64,000 nucleotides of DNA from Pomphorhynchus laevis (GCA_012934845.2 WNNJ02002490.1:62001-126000); one strand, 5' to 3'. Positions 22,931-34,407 are shown, numbered from the stretch's first letter. Made by a program: numbers and translations. The notes: a model not told the origin generated them from the letters alone.

Positions 22931-25440
22931 TTTGTTTGATAACTGTCTACTGATCTGAATGTTTTGACTTTTTCATGTAATCATTTATTTTTGGTGATAT
23001 AACAAATTCTTTATTATTATACTCCTTGTAAATTTAGTGCCTTTTCTGCATATTACAACGATCATTGTGAGTTTGCTAGCTGAATCCTTTTTCAATTGTG
23101 TAGATTTGTCCAAGTGTTATGAAGACGTCTGTGTACTGCCGTTGTAGGGTTTGACAGAGACACGATCCTCATAACAAAACGATAATTTTGTCTATTTAAA
23201 GAAGGGCAATTTTCATTGATCTGATCCGTTTTTAGTGATGAATTCAAAATTCTCATAGTCCTTGACCCATAAAGATTCCGGAATTTGTATTCCTAATTTG
23301 TAGTCTTGACAATTATTGCCAAGACCAAAAGACAAACTAATATATTTTATTCATATCGAGTTCCGTTTGCAATTAATAAAGTTGCAATTAATGATGATCA
23401 TGACAGGTAGTCATCGAACATTTAATGTAAATTTTAGTGTCTTCTATAAATTTTATTTAACTGTAAAGTACTGTGCGTCAACATTAATATGGCAAGTATA
23501 ATAAGCACGATTAGGAGTAACTGAAATCGAAATTTTATCTCTTCGAAGACAAGTTGAAGCTACTTTTTGTTTTAATGGCTATAAATTGATTGCTGATTAA
23601 CTGAAAAGTTCTGATTTCTGAACTGTTATTCACTCATTACAATCGTTTTCCTTAAAAATTGTGAGCCTGTGCGCCACATTGAAAACAAGTTTTTGTTTAA
23701 TAAAATGTCTTCTCGAGTTTATATCGTTCGTATAAATTGACTGCTAAACACATTGTCAACTTTATAAATTTAACTGCTTAGTCAATCGTACTGAAAGATT
23801 TGTATGATTGACACTCAGCTAATAGCCCCACTAACATAAATACTTAGTACTAGTTGACAATATTTTTAGTTTTGCATTTTATCTGTTTTAAAATATAAAT
23901 CAAAATAGGATTTTTGTTGATTTTAATTATATAAATTTACAGTTCTTCATGAAGAATTACGAAGCTGAAAGAATTCGACAAGAAAAATTATTATTTTTTG
24001 TTAGTTGAATTGAAAATGTGGAAAAATAAGATAAGAAATAATAAATGTGAGAAATTTTCACAATAAATGTTATAGATATGTACCAGTATCTTAAAAGCGA
24101 ACAAATAGCCCACTGCTCTTTTGATAGTGCAAACTATCGGTAAAGCTAGAATTTTATATTTCGATTATTCTATTTTGATATATGGATGATTTACGTTGTT
24201 TTTGAAATTATAAGCAGATTGAACTATTTAGCAGCATGACGATGCAAATGAATTCAAAAAATGCATACGTCGTAGAATTGTATTTCCATGAGGACATCTG
24301 TTTCACTTTCCATCATTAACTGCTTGTTATGACGAACCAAGCAAAAACAAGCAAAATGCATTGCAACTCCTTGGATTTCATAACTTTCTATAATAAATAA
24401 TTATTTCCTATAACGCGAATATATATGCAAATAAATCATTATCGATAATTAATAAAATGTGAACTTTAAACAACAAATTTATCGAAAACACCAACAATTT
24501 TTGTATAGAACGACATATTTAATCTGATTCTAAGTATTTAAAAGCTTATTTCGGTTCTTTGAAATTGTGAAGATTTCATCCGCTACAGTTGAAAATATAA
24601 ACAAATATATGCATATATACGAACGATGCATGTGACATTTATCTCGCGTTACCTAATAATATTAAGATTATCATCATCTTAATCCACTATAGTGGATTAC
24701 ATCCAAGTACGTGTATTTAGACCCATTTTATCAACACGATTTTGGTATGAACGAACAAAATTATTTGTATGTGATTAATTAAGCACTGATATCAGCAATC
24801 TAATAAACTGATATCAAAATTTTAAATTTTAACAATACTAGATGAACATTTGCATAAAGTGAATGGGAACAAAACTAGATCGGGCATTAAAATAAACTAC
24901 TATATCACAGGGTATTTTGTTGATCGTTTTTGAATAGCACGACAAAGACAATAAAATCATATAAAAAAATGCATAATAATTTATAATATTCGTTATATAT
25001 AAAATTATGTATTTGCAATGAATATGCAATTTTCGATAAATGTATTTACATACTAAATTGAAAATTAAATAAGAGTGCCATTTTTATTCCGTGGATTGGT
25101 GAATATTAATATTTTCTTAATATGGATTGGACTTATTCATACCTTGCCCTAGATTGACCTTAAGCAGTTCTAAATCTTATTTAACGTGTACTACTGAATA
25201 TCAACTAATAGTGACAGCAAAACTAACAACGTAAAGAATGTATACTTTACATTTAATGCTTCACACAATACCTCATTCCCAATATAATAGCTGAGATATA
25301 CGTATAAATTCGCACTAATTGGACCTTTAATTTAAATAAGCGAATTTAATACAGTTCAAACTATAGATGATATGATCTAGATCTAAAAGATTAACAAATA
25401 TAATTAAAAATACGATTTACGTATTTTGGTATTACAGGTC
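22931..25440. other. AT-rich DNA with no recognised gene
   Basis: About 2.5 kb with no sustained frame, repeat array or recognised RNA. Confidence 0.3.
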
Positions 25441-25491
25441 ATTTGTATATATTACAGGTTATCGAAAAAGCTCTTTTTCAAAGGTCACACA

Positions 25492-25561
25492 GGCAGCCGA
25501 AACGTCATCGAGATCGCTCATACTACTGATGGGGGCTGCCGGTCATCTCTAAAGTCTAGTA
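25492..25561 (+). ncRNA. Hammerhead-type core E1, permuted strand order
   Basis: Order: GGCAGC-CGAAAC, stem III strand with GAGAT, TACTA-CTGATGG, GGCTGCC, ATCTC, then AGTC and TAGTA. Stem II GGCAGC/GCTGCC is 6 bp, stem I TACTA/TAGTA is a perfect 5 bp, and the cleavage triplet is GUC. The last core base is G instead of A, and inner stem III is mismatched. Confidence 0.7.
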
Positions 25562-25861
25562 GTGACGAATAGCATGCTGATCGTTGAGCGTAGTTCACTA
25601 AATTACCGACAGCAGCTTTCAACATATTGCCGCATTCCAATGGAATCCTGGATCGTTATTATCTAGCATCTTTGATGCAACCTGTAATATATACATGCCG
25701 AATCCTTTCAAAAATATAACGAACGAAGCGATGCAGCAACAAATGAATCGCCTGATATGGATACTGATGTTCTGATAAGCAAGTTTCCAGTTTACGAGCT
25801 TTTTGTCAATGGAAATTAAGCAATTTATCAGAAATGCTTTTTTCTTTTCAAAAGTCACGCA

Positions 25862-25930
25862 GGCAGCCGAAACGTCATCGAGATTGCTCATACTACTGAT
25901 GAGCGCTGCCGGTCATCTTTGACGTTTAAA
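25862..25930 (+). ncRNA. Hammerhead-type core E2, permuted strand order
   Basis: Core CTGATGA and GAAAC are intact. Stem II is GGCAGC/GCTGCC. Stem III pairs ACGTCA with TGACGT and GAGAT with ATCTT across a 2-nt bulge. The cleavage triplet is GUU. Stem I is shorter here (TA/TA) than in E1. Confidence 0.7.
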
Positions 25931-25935
25931 TTTGT

Positions 25936-26269
25936 GATATTATAACAGCATTTAACTGAATATATGTATGCATATATATTGTATTTATATATACATACAT
26001 AAATTATATATGTACATACATACATATATAATTTTTCTTGAACCATAAATTTAAACTCTGAAGAATTATAAACTCAAAACGTGTTTACCGTAATTAAAGA
26101 CTAAACTCTGGATAGAAATAACTTTTACGAATTTATTTTGATGATTTTTTATTGAACATTTTTACTAATAAGCAAGCAAAGAAAAAACGTTTTCCTGTTT
26201 GATTTGAAGTCTAAAATAATTAAAAGGCCTTATGAGTAAAAATAATAAAAAATTATTATTTTATTGCCA
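25936..26269. other. AT-rich DNA with TA/CA simple repeat
   Basis: An (ATAC/TATG)-type simple repeat spans about 25965-26030. Nothing else is recognised. Confidence 0.4.
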
Positions 26270-26750
26270 AATCTTTTATCAATGGATAGTAAATAATATA
26301 CTCTCTAATAGTATAAGGTATTACACTATAGAATCACATGATACCTCAGGAAATATAAAATTAATGTGTACTTGGTTCTCTGCTATGTTGGATTAACGAA
26401 TAAGGGTTGAAACATGATAATATAGCAGTTTTGTCAGACGACCTCTAAATAAATAAAAAATATACTCGTTAGGATGAGAAATGACGCTTCATTTATCGAA
26501 TATCTAGAGTAATCTAGATAATTATCTAGAATCATTTGACATACTAAGATGACTCTATATGATTACATTGCATCAAAAGAAATACATCATTAAAATGTAT
26601 TTGGTCAGGTTGCAATGTTGGAGTGTGAAACAAGGACCGAACTCTGATAATATTGTAGCTCCCTAATATGACCTTTAATTTTAATTCTTGTGTTTTGTAT
26701 ATTATTTATCAGTGGGTTCATAAAACACTGGGCTATAAAATTCATTTAAA
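26270..26750 (+). repeat. Dispersed repeat family G, two adjacent bodies
   Basis: Bodies at about 26320-26450 (gggttgaaacatgataa) and 26550-26740 (ggaccgaactctgataat) are read in the same direction. The second continues into tcagtgggttcataaaac, the block that precedes the minisatellite tail in the copy at 47290-48035. Here the tail has not expanded. Confidence 0.5.
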
Positions 26751-27671
26751 GATTAAAATAACTTCATTTTTAAATTTATTGATAGTCCAAGATATTTTGT
26801 ATCAGTTAAGAAAGCTGAGTCTTATATTAATTAGAAATAAATTGCAGTTCCAAAAAGTGATATGAGTTTTGAAATGTGAAACATGTCCTGATAACTCTAA
26901 TGTTTCGCGTTTCGAGATATTAAATTTAGATCAAACTTGATATTTTATGTTTGGAACTAAAAATAAATTGATACAATTAGGAATTCTGAATTTTTATAAA
27001 TTAGTTCAGTATTTAATAGCATACGTAATTAACAAAATAGCTCACATAATTAATAGAATAGCATACGTAATTAATATAATAGTATTTGTAATTATATTTG
27101 TGATTTATAGAAGTAAAATTCTGATTTACTCAATCTTGAAAAAACATCCAACAACATAAGACAAAGCGTTATTTGTTTCCTCGTATATTTTAGACTTTTC
27201 TATCATTTAAAATCTAGACGAATATGAGAGATTAAATTTAAACCAGTCCAAATTATCCAGTAATAACACTGTATTTATATAATGCTGACGAATTTGATTG
27301 TATTTAATTTGATTTAACTCGTACTCTAAGATTTAAATTTTAAATAATTGGTTAGTCACATTTTGACTGACCAAAGTAGACAGACTACTGTGAGCAATTA
27401 GTCATGTTTTCTCACTAACATTAAGAATTTTAAAAATTAATATATTAATATTGATGTTTTGCGAATTTAAAATTTATAGAGATTTATTTAAAACAAAACG
27501 TGCATTGATAGATTATCGAAACTTAATTCCAAGTGTTTCAAAGAAGTGGCGTATAATAAATATTTCCTTAATAAACTATTTTTAAATAGGAAAACAGTCA
27601 GGAAAAGAACAGTTATTCTTCCCTCAATATGCATATATACACATATACATATATATGCGAGATCTTCGAAA
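26751..27671. other. AT-rich DNA with a short minisatellite
   Basis: About 27019-27090 repeats a unit based on agcatacgtaattaa three to four times. Nothing else is recognised. Confidence 0.4.
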
Positions 27672-29530
27672 CGGAAGATCTCACATCAAGTGGTGGAAAT
27701 TAAAGGATAAATAGTCGAACGTTATCTCCCGCATACAACTTACATCTATAACAACTGCAAAGGTTACTTTACAGACAGTAAAAACTTTAATATCTCAAAC
27801 AACTCGAGAAGTGCTTGGCATCACAAAGCCCGGCAGACGACGAATAAACAGGACAACGTGAATGTGAACTGAATATATCAAAACAAGAGTATGATAAAAG
27901 AAGCATCGTTATCATGATTTTCTTGCAAACAAAACCCCAGGAAATTTTATGAAATATTATGAAGTCAAACGAGAGGCGAAGAAGGTGATAGAGTAAAGAA
28001 GGGCTAAGGAGTTTGAAGAGTTCTACAAGAAACTCGACACTCGTGACGGTAAGCGCTAAATCTATAGGATTGCTAAAACAAGACACCAGAAGACACAAGA
28101 CGCAAAGTTCTACGGAATCAATTACGATAGCGGTGTTTTGTATGCCGAAAGAAGAAAGTTATAGTTAGATGACGTGACCATTTAATGAAAACTTCAAACG
28201 AAGATTTCGAACATGCACCCATTCCATATGTGCCGCCTGTCGAATGACCTGTTCTGCTCATAAGCTCATAACAGCGATTGAATTTGAGAACTTCAAAAAG
28301 CTGCAGGATCTGACGACCTGGCTGCCGAACTTTGGAAGTCCAAAAGTTGAAACCCTGCAGAATGGCTAGCGCAGTTATTTAATCAGATAGTCAAAGAAAG
28401 GCAAGCACCATCCGATTGGAGTTGCAGCATAACAATACCCATTTGGAAAAAGGGAAGCCCAACTGACGTCGCAAACTACCGTCTAATCTGTCTCCTCTCG
28501 GACACCATGAAAATATTCGAACATATAATCAATACAAGGATTCGAAATATTATAAATTTGGCTATAAACCAATGTGGTTTTTTCAAACGTTGCGTACTAT
28601 TGATGCTATTCATACTGTACGCCGTCTTGAGAAACACAGTGAAAAACATAAAGTCATGCACATTGCTATCTCGAGAAGCCGTTCGATCACGCCTCACATG
28701 AGGTTATCTGATATGCGTTGAGATGCCACAAAATATCAGAAGAGCTTGTTCAGTGGGTCAGGCTGTTATATTAAAAACCGACGTCGCATGTGCACAATAA
28801 TTAATTGTTCGAAAGATTTCCCAATCACCGTAGCGGTTCATCATGGATCGGCACTTTCACCAGTCCTATTCATTCTCATTATGAATGCGGTGATGCGCGA
28901 AATGAACAGGCAGATGTTTTGGACTGTACTATGCGCACACGTTGTTATGATAGCGTCTATTCACAATAATGACATTCAAAACCAGGTTAATGCATGGAGT
29001 ATCCGGCTCAAACAGTTTGATCTACGCCTCAACGTCCAAAAATAAAATTTCAAACGATCTCAAAATTAAAGATCGCATAAAAACAAAGATTTACAGACAT
29101 GTAGTCAGACCCTATGCGATTTATGGCGCCGAATGCTGGCCGATGATCAAACATGCAGAGCGTCGATTCGTAAATATTTAGGCAATATGTTGAGGTGGGA
29201 TGCATGAGTTACGCGTATAGATCATATTCGAAACAATGATCTCATGATAAAATTTGGAGTAGCGCCGATATGCGACAAGTTACCCGAAACTCGATTACGG
29301 TGGTACGGTGACGTGCTTCGCGCTTATAAAGATAAACGAACAAGGATTGGGTTTGACCTCAAAGTGGAAGGAAAGCGCCCGAAAGGAAGACCAAAACAGC
29401 GTTGGATCTATATTATAAGCCGAGATCTAGCTGACGTAGGCCTGCAACCAAGATACGCCACAGACCGCATGAAGTGGAACAAGTATTCCAACGTAGCGGA
29501 CCCCGCTACCACCTTGTCTTCCCTTTGACA
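27672..29530 (+). mobile_element. RTE-type LINE, 5'-truncated and broken
   Basis: Starts at the IKWWK block that follows the endonuclease in RTE elements, so the endonuclease is missing. The translation, in several frames, gives TREVLGITKPGRR, FYKKLDTRDGKR, NQCGFFKRC, HHGSALSPVLFILIMNAVM (motif B), RPYAIYGAECWP, then LRWYGDVLRAY and KRPKGRPKQRW at the C-terminus, ending in RMKWNKYSNVADPATT. The order is that of the intact RTE RT at 61553-63727, with which it shares about half its residues. At least eight stops or frame changes are visible, and motif C is destroyed. This is an old copy. Confidence 0.88.
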
Positions 29531-30640
29531 TTTTTATTGTTCTCGGATTTGCTGAGGAAGTACGTTTACCCGAACTCAGGCTTGTATTAACAGTGCTATA
29601 AGGAGTACTAAAGCTTCGATCAATTTAGTAATTAATCCATCTAGCTGTGTCCTATTTTCCTGATGTTTTTATCTATTATCATTAATATCTTACGATCAGA
29701 AGCGATTTTTCAAATCTTTCCTGAATGAGGCAACTGGCGTAGTAGAAGGCCCGGCGTGTCAGGCTTGGTATGAATTGAAGAAAGTGCATTTCGGGACCAC
29801 GCAGGATGGTCCTACCCGCAGTTGGGGACTACCATGAAGCCGTTGAAGGTTTCTGATCCGTGAGTATTATCCCCATATATCCTACACCTATGGGGCTTTA
29901 CAGGTTGAATTCCAGTTTCTACACCTTCTGTAATTGGTACAGTGTGCGAACGTCAAGTTGTATGTTGAAATATAGCGGAATGTGAAATTGCAACCCAATA
30001 ATGGGTTGCAAACAGATTAAGCTAGAAGAATCGCCTTGTCGTTTGTTTTATTACTTAATGTAACAGTCCTTAGGGACAGTTTTGAACCGGACGTTAAACT
30101 GTCCTTACATATGCTCAAGTTCTAATATGTCATCAGTGGACAGTTCGGGGATTATGTTGTTAAATTTACAGTAGTCCGATAGACTTGAAATTTATAGTAT
30201 TATATTTTAAGAGATTGGTAGATAAGTAGTTGATATACTTTTTAGCGACGTCTGGGGATACTAAAGAACGACGATATGTCCCAGTAAAGATTTTTTTGAA
30301 TTTAAAATAATTTTTTTGAATTTGGTAACGAAATCTCTTAAGAAAGTATTGACTATAGTATCCCTCTATGATAATCAGGTCATAATCAACGTATGCTAAT
30401 TGTGACCAGACAAGAGAGCTTCCTTACTGGAGGAAGCTCATTCTGGTTGATTATCTCATTATCGAAAATATTATCACTAACTGGTTGACAGAAGAGATGT
30501 TATAATACTTGACACTTCCATTGATTCGTTACATATTTCCATATAAATTGATGATTTTTGGCAAGTTTTTTGATCGTCCGTCAATGTTCTAGTGCTGCAC
30601 ATTTTGTATCAAAATAGGTCTGATATTTTCATTACTTTTT
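29531..30640. other. Mixed DNA with a GC-rich patch, no recognised gene
   Basis: About 29735-29960 is GC-rich (aggcccggcgtgtcaggctt and nearby) and may be the untranslated end of an unidentified mobile element. A small hairpin (gagcttcc/ggaagctc) lies at about 30411-30440. No protein is recognised. Confidence 0.35.
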
Positions 30641-30649
30641 ATATAAATA

Positions 30650-31135
30650 AATATTCTTTTATGCTGGGTGCGTTCCAAGTCCCATCTAGCTTTCTTCAGG
30701 ACACTTTAAATATATTAAATTCTGATCTTTTCGACTGGTAAACTGTAATGGTAAACCCCAGGTATCTTACTCGATATGTGAAAGCTGGAATTTGTTGATT
30801 TTGCAAAATAGAGAAGAGAACCGAGAATGCCAGTCTCTTTAATCTTTTATTCACGGTTTCGCCAATAAAACCAATAATTTGAAGAAGACAGAATGGGGAT
30901 AACTAGTCTTTAATCTTTAACAGAAACGGATGATGTCCGAGACTAAATGTATACACCTGCGTTCAGAGAACAGGGCTGTAGTATCATTAGCGTATACCAC
31001 TAAATGTTAATCACGCTTGAGAGGTTTGAATAGAACAATGAAAACAGCTAAAAATAAGATGGGAAAGGGTGGGGATCCTTTAAGCACACCTGTTATATGT
31101 CCGGACGACCATTTAACCACTTCAAGATATGCGAA
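30650..31135 (-). mobile_element. LINE reverse transcriptase scrap
   Basis: Minus-strand frames read GVLKGSPPFPILFLAVFI (motif B), HLVVYANDTTALFSE (motif C, YADD changed to YAND), then RYLGFTITVYQSK, matching the block (YLG..ID) after the palm of CR1/Jockey/I-type LINEs. The pieces are in order but interrupted by a stop near 31010. It lies next to array B and is not RTE-like. Confidence 0.6.
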
Positions 31136-31467
31136 GACAGAGAGTTGTTAATTTTGCAAAATGAAATGGAGAGCCTTGTGATATATTAAATAGGCATTTC
31201 CGAGAATTTGATAACGTAGTAGCATGGGCATAGCCTCTTTAAACTAACCATGTGCTTTCCGGACCATCCTAATTTTATTCGGCAGGAATTTTACTTGCTG
31301 TCGTTGCTTGCTTTCTCACAGGATCCTTTGGAGGATACATTTTTATAATTTTATATCTGATTGTAATAAACTGCGCTCCGGGTGCTAGCTAATAAGCTTC
31401 AGTTTTATAATTGTAGATGTTGCCAAAAACCGAAGTTCGATTGCAAGTACAGCAGACTTCCTTATCA

Positions 31468-31538
31468 CTCCTAGACAAGCTTATTTAGCCGGCAGCACTC
31501 ATCAGTAGGTTAAACTACCATCAGTCGTTTCGGCTGCC
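31468..31538 (-). ncRNA. Hammerhead-type core B1
   Basis: GGCAGC-CGAAAC, CCTA-CTGATGA, GCTGCC, then GTC-TAGG. Stems I and II and the core are intact. Stem III has decayed in its outer part. Confidence 0.65.
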
Positions 31539-31827
31539 TTGTGATAGATTAAATAGGCATTTCCGAGAATTTGCTAACGTGGTAGCATGGGCCTAGCCTC
31601 TTTAAACTAACCACGTGCTTTCCGGACCATCCTAATTTTATTCAGCAGGAATTTTACTTGCTGTCAATGCTTGCTTTCTCACAAGAACCTTTGGATAATA
31701 CATTTTTATAATTTTTTATCTGATTGTGTTAATCTGTGCTTTGGGAGCTAGTAAATTTTAGTTTCATAATTGTAGATATTGCCAAAAACCGAAGATCGAT
31801 TACAAGTAGAGCAGACTTCCTTATCAA

Positions 31828-31898
31828 TCCTAGGCGAGATGATTGTAGCTGGCAGCACTCATTAGTAGGGTGAACAACCATCAATCGTTTCGGCTGCC
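31828..31898 (-). ncRNA. Hammerhead-type core B2, cleavage triplet changed
   Basis: Stem III GATGGTTGT/ACAATCATC is 9 bp with one G-T. The cleavage triplet is GCC rather than GUC and the core is CTAATGA, so this copy is probably inactive. Confidence 0.6.
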
Positions 31899-32186
31899 TT
31901 GTGATATATTAAATAGGCATTTCCGAGAATTTGCTTAAATGGTAGCACGGGCCTAGCCTCTTTAAACTAATCATGTGCTTTCCTGACCATCCTAATTTTA
32001 TAAGGCAGGACTTTTACTTGCTGTTGTTACTTGCATTCTCACGAGATCCTTTGGAGGATACATTCTTATAACTTTATTTCTGATTGTGTTAATCTGTGCT
32101 TCGGGAGCTAATAAGCTTCAGTTTCATAATTGTAGATGTTGCCAAAACCCAGGTTCGATAACAAGTAGAGCAGACTACTTTATCAC

Positions 32187-32257
32187 TCCTAGACGAGCTG
32201 ATAGTAGCCGGCAGCAATCATCAGTAAGGTGAAAAAACATCAGTCGTTTCGGCTGCC
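32187..32257 (-). ncRNA. Hammerhead-type core B3
   Basis: Core CTGATGA, GAAAC and GUC are intact. Stem III keeps CTGAT/ATCAG next to the core-proximal ACGA/TCGT, and its outer part has decayed. Confidence 0.62.
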
Positions 32258-32543
32258 TTGTGATATTGTAAATAGGCATTTCCGAGAATTTTCTAACGTG
32301 ATAGCATGGGCAGCCTCTTTTAACTAACCATGTGCTTTCCGGACCATCCTAATTTTATTCGGCGGGAATTTTACTTGCTGTCGTTGCTTGCTCTCTAACA
32401 GGATCCTTTGGAGGATCATTTTATTAATTTTAAATCTGATTGTGTTAAACTGCGATCCGGGAGCTAATAAGCTTCAGTTTCATTATTGTAGATGTTACAA
32501 AAAACCGAATTTTGATTAAAAGTAGATCAGACTTCCTTATCAC

Positions 32544-32614
32544 TCCTAGACGAGCTGATGATAGCTGGCAGCACTAATTAGTAGGTTGAACTACCATCAG
32601 TCGTTTCGGCTGCC
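32544..32614 (-). ncRNA. Hammerhead-type core B4
   Basis: Stem III ACGA plus CTGATGGTAG pairs with CTATCATCAG plus TCGT (one bulged C, one G-T). Stem I is CCTA/TAGG. The core is CTAATTA, so two core bases are changed. Confidence 0.6.
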
Positions 32615-32903
32615 TTTTGATATATTAAATAGGCATTTCCGAGAATTTGCTAACGTGGTAGCATGGGCCTAGCCTCTTTAAACTAACCATGTGCATTCCG
32701 GATCATCCTAATTTTATTCGGCAGGAATTTTACTTGCTGCCGATGCTTGCTTTCTCACAGGATCTTTTTGAAGATACATTTTTATAATTTTATATCTGAT
32801 TGGGTTAAACTATGCTCCAGGAGCTAATAACCTCAAGTTTCATAATTGTAGATGTTGCTAAAAACCGAAGTTTGGTTACAAGTAGAGCAGACTTCCTCTT
32901 TAC

Positions 32904-32974
32904 TCATAGACGAGCTGATGGTAGCCGGCAGCACTCATCAGTAGTTTGAACTACCATCAGTTGTTTCAGCGGCT
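32904..32974 (-). ncRNA. Hammerhead-type core B5
   Basis: Stem III CTGATGGTAG/CTACCATCAG is a perfect 10 bp. CTGATGA, GAAAC and GUC are intact. The GAAA-side strand of stem II is altered (GCCGCT), which weakens stem II. Confidence 0.65.
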
Positions 32975-33435
32975 TTGTGATATATTTAATTGGCGTTTCC
33001 GAGAATTTGCTAACGTGGTAGCATAGGCCTCTTTAAAATAACAATGTGCTTTCCGTACTATCCTAATTTTATTCGGCAGAATTTTACTTGCTTTCGTTGC
33101 TTGCTTTCTATTAGGATCCTTTGGAAGATACAATTTTATAATTTTATATCTGATTGTGTTAAACCTCGCTCCTGAAGCTAATAAGCTTAAGTTTTATATT
33201 TGAAATGTTGCCAAAAACCGAATTTTGATTACAAGTTGAGCAGAATCTGTATTTCTGGAAATTCCGAATATTAATTCTTTCCTTTTGTTTCCGCGGTTTC
33301 TTAAAGTCTAGCATCCGAAAGTTTAATCCTCTGGTTTTTAATAATTGTTTACATTGCAAATTGTAAGATTTTAGAGCTTACGTCACCCATAATTTTAACT
33401 AAATTTCGGAAATTCATTTTTTCAATGCCACAGAT

Positions 33436-33506
33436 GCAGCCGAAACGGCGTGTGATAGTTCATCTTACTGACGATGGCTGCCGGCTATCACATAATAGTC
33501 TAAGAG
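33436..33506 (+). ncRNA. Hammerhead-type core F, single copy
   Basis: GCAGC-CGAAAC, TGTGATAG, TCTTA-CTGACGA, GCTGC, CTATCACA, GTC-TAAGA. Stem I TCTTA/TAAGA is a perfect 5 bp unlike that of any other family. Stem II is GCAGC/GCTGC. Outer stem III is 8 bp, with an internal loop near the core. CTGACGA is allowed because the fifth core base is variable in hammerheads. It lies on the opposite strand to its neighbours B and D. Confidence 0.68.
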
Positions 33507-33620
33507 TGACGAGAGTTTGCAGGCTGAAGAATATGCTGGATTAAAAAACTATTCGAAATATATTAAATGGTGTTGCTTGATAAGCTGGACTTCGATTGAA
33601 GACTTTCAGTCACCATGTTA

Positions 33621-33692
33621 CTTCTAAACGACCAATGAGTACCCGGCAACACTCATCAGTAGAACTAAGTACATACTAATCGTTTCGATGCC
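33621..33692 (-). ncRNA. Hammerhead-type core D1
   Basis: Stem I TTCTA/TAGAA is a perfect 5 bp but differs wholly from that of family B. The core is CTGATGA and GAAAC, with cleavage triplet GUU. Stem II is weakened on the GAAA side (GGCAT). Confidence 0.65.
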
Positions 33693-34226
33693 TGTGTGAC
33701 ATTTAGAATAAATGCGTTTCCTACACTTTGATAAATTGTATGAGGCTCACGCTCTTTACCAGATCGAATTGCTGTGCTGACCATCCTTAAACACTAGGCA
33801 GAGGTTGGTGCTTGATTGTCGCTGCGCTCGTTGGATCCTTAATGGATACATAATAGTGGCGCACGGAGTAGACAACGATCCAGGATTTCTTACGAAATAC
33901 GGCATTCATACTAAACGGTGTTGCTTGATAGACTGGAGTTCAATAAGCGACTTAAGGCGTTTCCGACACTTTGCTTAATTGTCTGAGGTTTACGCTCTTT
34001 ACAATATCGAATTGCTGTGCGGACCATCCTTAAACACTTGGCAGAGGTTTTTGCTGAATTGTCGCTGCACTCGTTCGATCCTTAATGGATACGGCATGTA
34101 TAATAATAGTGCACGGATGTGCTGAGTAGACAACGGTCCAGGATTTCTTACGAAATACGGCATTTATACTAAATGGTGTTGCTTGATAGACTAGACTTCG
34201 ATTTACGACTTTCAGTCACCATGTCA

Positions 34227-34298
34227 CTTCTAGACGACCAATGAGTACCGGCAACACTCATCAGTACAATGAAGTACTCACTGATCGTTTCGGTTGCC
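34227..34298 (-). ncRNA. Hammerhead-type core D2
   Basis: Stem III runs 15 bp without a bulge from the core outward (ACGATCAGTGAGTAC with its partner ending GGTCGT; two G-T pairs). Stem II is GGCAAC/GTTGCC, a compensatory change from GGCAGC/GCTGCC. The core is CTGATGA, GAAAC and GUC. Stem I has one G-G mismatch. Confidence 0.72.
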
Positions 34299-34407
34299 TG
34301 TGTGACATTGTGAACAAAAACATTTCCGACACTTTGCTTAATTGTCTGATGCTTACGCTCTTTACCAGATCGAATTGCTGTGCTGACCATCTTTAAACAC
34401 TAGGCAG

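Larger units (their letters stand above)
25465..25935 (+). repeat. Single-monomer ribozyme repeat (family E) bounded by two hammerhead-type cores
   Basis: Two copies of a ribozyme block start at 25492 and 25862, exactly 370 bp apart, both on the plus strand and both preceded by tcac(a/g)caggcagccg. The distance equals the unit length of families A and B, so this looks like one complete monomer plus a second core, the form expected of an isolated retrozyme insertion. The 300 bp between them encode nothing recognisable. Confidence 0.75.
31173..33245 (-). repeat. Tandem family B, about 360-bp units with hammerhead-type cores
   Basis: Cores begin at 31468, 31828, 32187, 32544 and 32904, giving periods of 360, 359, 357 and 360 bp. 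Units are about 85-90% alike and include the blocks ccggaccatcctaatttt and ggatcctttggagga. No frame is conserved between units. Parts of the unit outside the ribozyme resemble family D (gaccatcct, ggatccttaatggata), so B and D are sister lineages. Confidence 0.9.

Noticed and set aside
31468-32974. Folding of a single permuted unit onto itself as a normal hammerhead
   Set aside because: The strand order makes helices I, II and III cross, and only about 2 nt link the far ends of helices II and III, too short to span. A two-unit or intermolecular fold is needed.
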